Source of the DNA: Brugia malayi
Lineage: Eukaryota; Nematoda; Chromadorea; Rhabditida; Onchocercidae
Length of the DNA: 64,000 nt
Assembly: GCF_000002995.4 (NCBI RefSeq)
Contig: NW_025062478.1
Coordinates: forward strand, 6,052,001-6,116,000
Reading direction: 5' to 3'
Positions within the stretch are counted from its first letter, which is position 1. Each line of letters opens with the position of its first letter. The notes beneath the pieces were generated by a model. It was not told where the DNA came from, ran no database searches, and saw only the letters and a program-made list of their open reading frames with translations. Positions 62,466 through 64,000 of this stretch are shown piece after piece. The position numbers and the translations under genes are program-made.

Positions 62466-64000
62466 GTAGATTTCAAGTTTGCATGGTCTTCATATACCAT
62501 ATTTTTTTTATTCTTTTACTTATTAACCAAAGTATGTGCATTGTGTAAAATAATGACAGTACTTTTAGCGGAGTCGTTTAAGTCAAAATATTTCGTTAAA
62601 CTCTAATTTGAGACCGAAGAATTAGAAAAGTTAGCTTTGTTATTCAACCGACTAAACAAACGAATAGTAAGTGATGGATATATGCCATCAAAAAGAATTT
62701 CCTATTTTGTATTATAATGCAGCAGTTGAATAATATTTGTCTGTGTAAGTCATGAAAAACTGAATTTTTTTTTTTTGATCACAGTCAGCGTTTTAGCAAA
62801 TTGTTTAACGTAGGAAGGATGAAAAAGTTATTTTATGATTTCTAAACTTTTTTCCTTTTTATATTAGTAATCAAATTAAACATAGTTGAATTGGAGCAAA
62901 ATCTATTTAAGCTCGATTAAATGAGCGTTACTTTCAATTCCAAATAATAAAACTTTATCGATTTACACAATACAGATTTGGAATACATAAAGCACAAACT
63001 GCGAAAGTGATCGAATTCAAGACTCGACAACACTGTACAACTGCATGTTAGCAATGGTGCTTACATATTTCGAACATATCTCTTAATTTTTTTTGAAGAT
63101 ATGTTTGCTTCTATGTTTTCATCTTTGTTATGTGATATAGTGCTTTTTCTACAATTCAGAAATAGCAAAATTGTTGGATGTGAATAGTTTTAGATATCAG
63201 TGGAAAACTGAATCGAATTATTGGCAATGAATATTTTGTTTTATATTAGCATTATCGCTTGAAAATCGGTAGTTATTTCTGTCCTTATCATTTACATTAT
63301 TACCCAGTTGAGATTTATATTCCGTGTGAAAAATTTCGATGTCATTAGCAGAATCTTAAAAATAAATTTTTAATTATTTTTGAATTTTGTGCCGTCTTAT
63401 GCTACACTTCCTTCAAAATTTGTGCTCTTTAATTTCAAAATTCCATACTATTTAAAAATGCATGAAGTATTTGTTGATGAATTCAGGAAGAGATCTACTT
63501 CTAATCGCTATTTTATTTAACTCCTTCTTTGCTGATTGAATTTGTAGTGTTATCTGATAACAATTATTGCGCATTATTTGATAAAGCAGGAACTTAATTG
63601 TTATTTTGCATTTTTAGTAAAGGTTACCTATTTATGAATTTTATTTTTCATAATTTTCAGATATTTTCTCATACATATTTATTAATTTGAGCTATTCAAT
63701 TTTTCTTTTTTTGTTGAAATTTACCCCCCACCGTCTTTTGATTATATTATTCACACACTGCTCGAGTAATGAAATATTGAAGATCATTTTTCGTAGATAC
63801 TTTCATATATTGAAAAACACAGGAAACGTGAAATTTAGTTTTACATTTAGGCCTTTCTTAAAAATGTTTTTTGAATCTCTTTCATTGCATTTTAATCGAT
63901 ATTACAGTATTACGTTCTTATTTTAACATAATTTTTCAATTACCTCTACTATTAATGAGTTTATTTTTAGCATTGATTTATTACATCTTTAATCTGAAAT
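62466..64000. other. AT-rich region after the receptor gene
   Basis: No frame with family similarity was seen to the end of the window. An open frame at 63687-63926 is Phe/Leu-rich without recognisable motifs. It would contain the receptor 3' UTR. Confidence 0.55.

Noticed and set aside
1..64000. Search for Wolbachia-type bacterial inserts or retroelement polymerase genes
   Set aside because: No bacterial-like compact genes, reverse transcriptase or transposase motifs were recognised anywhere in the window.

Overview
This is eukaryotic nuclear DNA from a nematode. The sequence is strongly AT-rich. Genes are broken into many short exons by introns of roughly 60 to 1,900 bases, splice acceptors are of the TTTCAG type, and same-strand genes sit close together as in nematode operons. 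Proteins match Caenorhabditis families (OSM-9/OCR TRPV channel, NUO-5, ZFPL-1, LGG-3/ATG12, RFT1, KEL-8, CYN-13, SFA-1). The base composition and intron sizes would fit a filarial or other spirurid worm; that placement is inference, and no species is claimed.

Layout. 1-6200 (+): 3' part of a TRPV cation channel that starts before the window. 7303-13977 (-): 19-exon NDUFS1, the 75-kDa Fe-S subunit of complex I; all junctions close in frame to 743 residues. 14981-17173 (-): ZFPL1, a Golgi RING-type membrane protein. 18269-24427 (+): a tight same-strand cluster of an SPTSSA-like small serine-palmitoyltransferase subunit, ATG12, an unidentified small two-exon ORF, and RFT1. This looks like an operon. 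29758-31820 (+): THUMPD1/Tan1-like tRNA acetylation adaptor. 33924-41564 (+): BTB-BACK-Kelch protein of the KLHL8/KEL-8 type; its start exon may lie at 26679-26768, which would nest THUMPD1 in its first intron. 44609-47348 and 47756-53908 (+): cyclophilin E (cyn-13) followed 407 bases later by splicing factor 1 (sfa-1), a likely operon of two spliceosome genes. 53909-59288: long gene-poor stretch. 59289-62465 (+): nematode-type seven-helix receptor with a near-perfect 30-bp satellite in an intron.

How the genes relate. The cluster at 18-24 kb combines membrane-lipid and glycan steps at the ER (sphingolipid synthesis, dolichol-oligosaccharide assembly) with autophagy. The 44-54 kb pair both act in pre-mRNA splicing. 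No bacterial, viral or transposase genes were recognised. Several small repeat structures (inverted repeat, duplicated splice-donor unit, partial exon duplication, satellite) lie inside introns.

Exon boundaries were set by eye from protein similarity, GT/AG signals and phase consistency. Where phases do not close this is stated in the entry. Family similarities and C. elegans gene-neighbour statements are from memory, not from a search.
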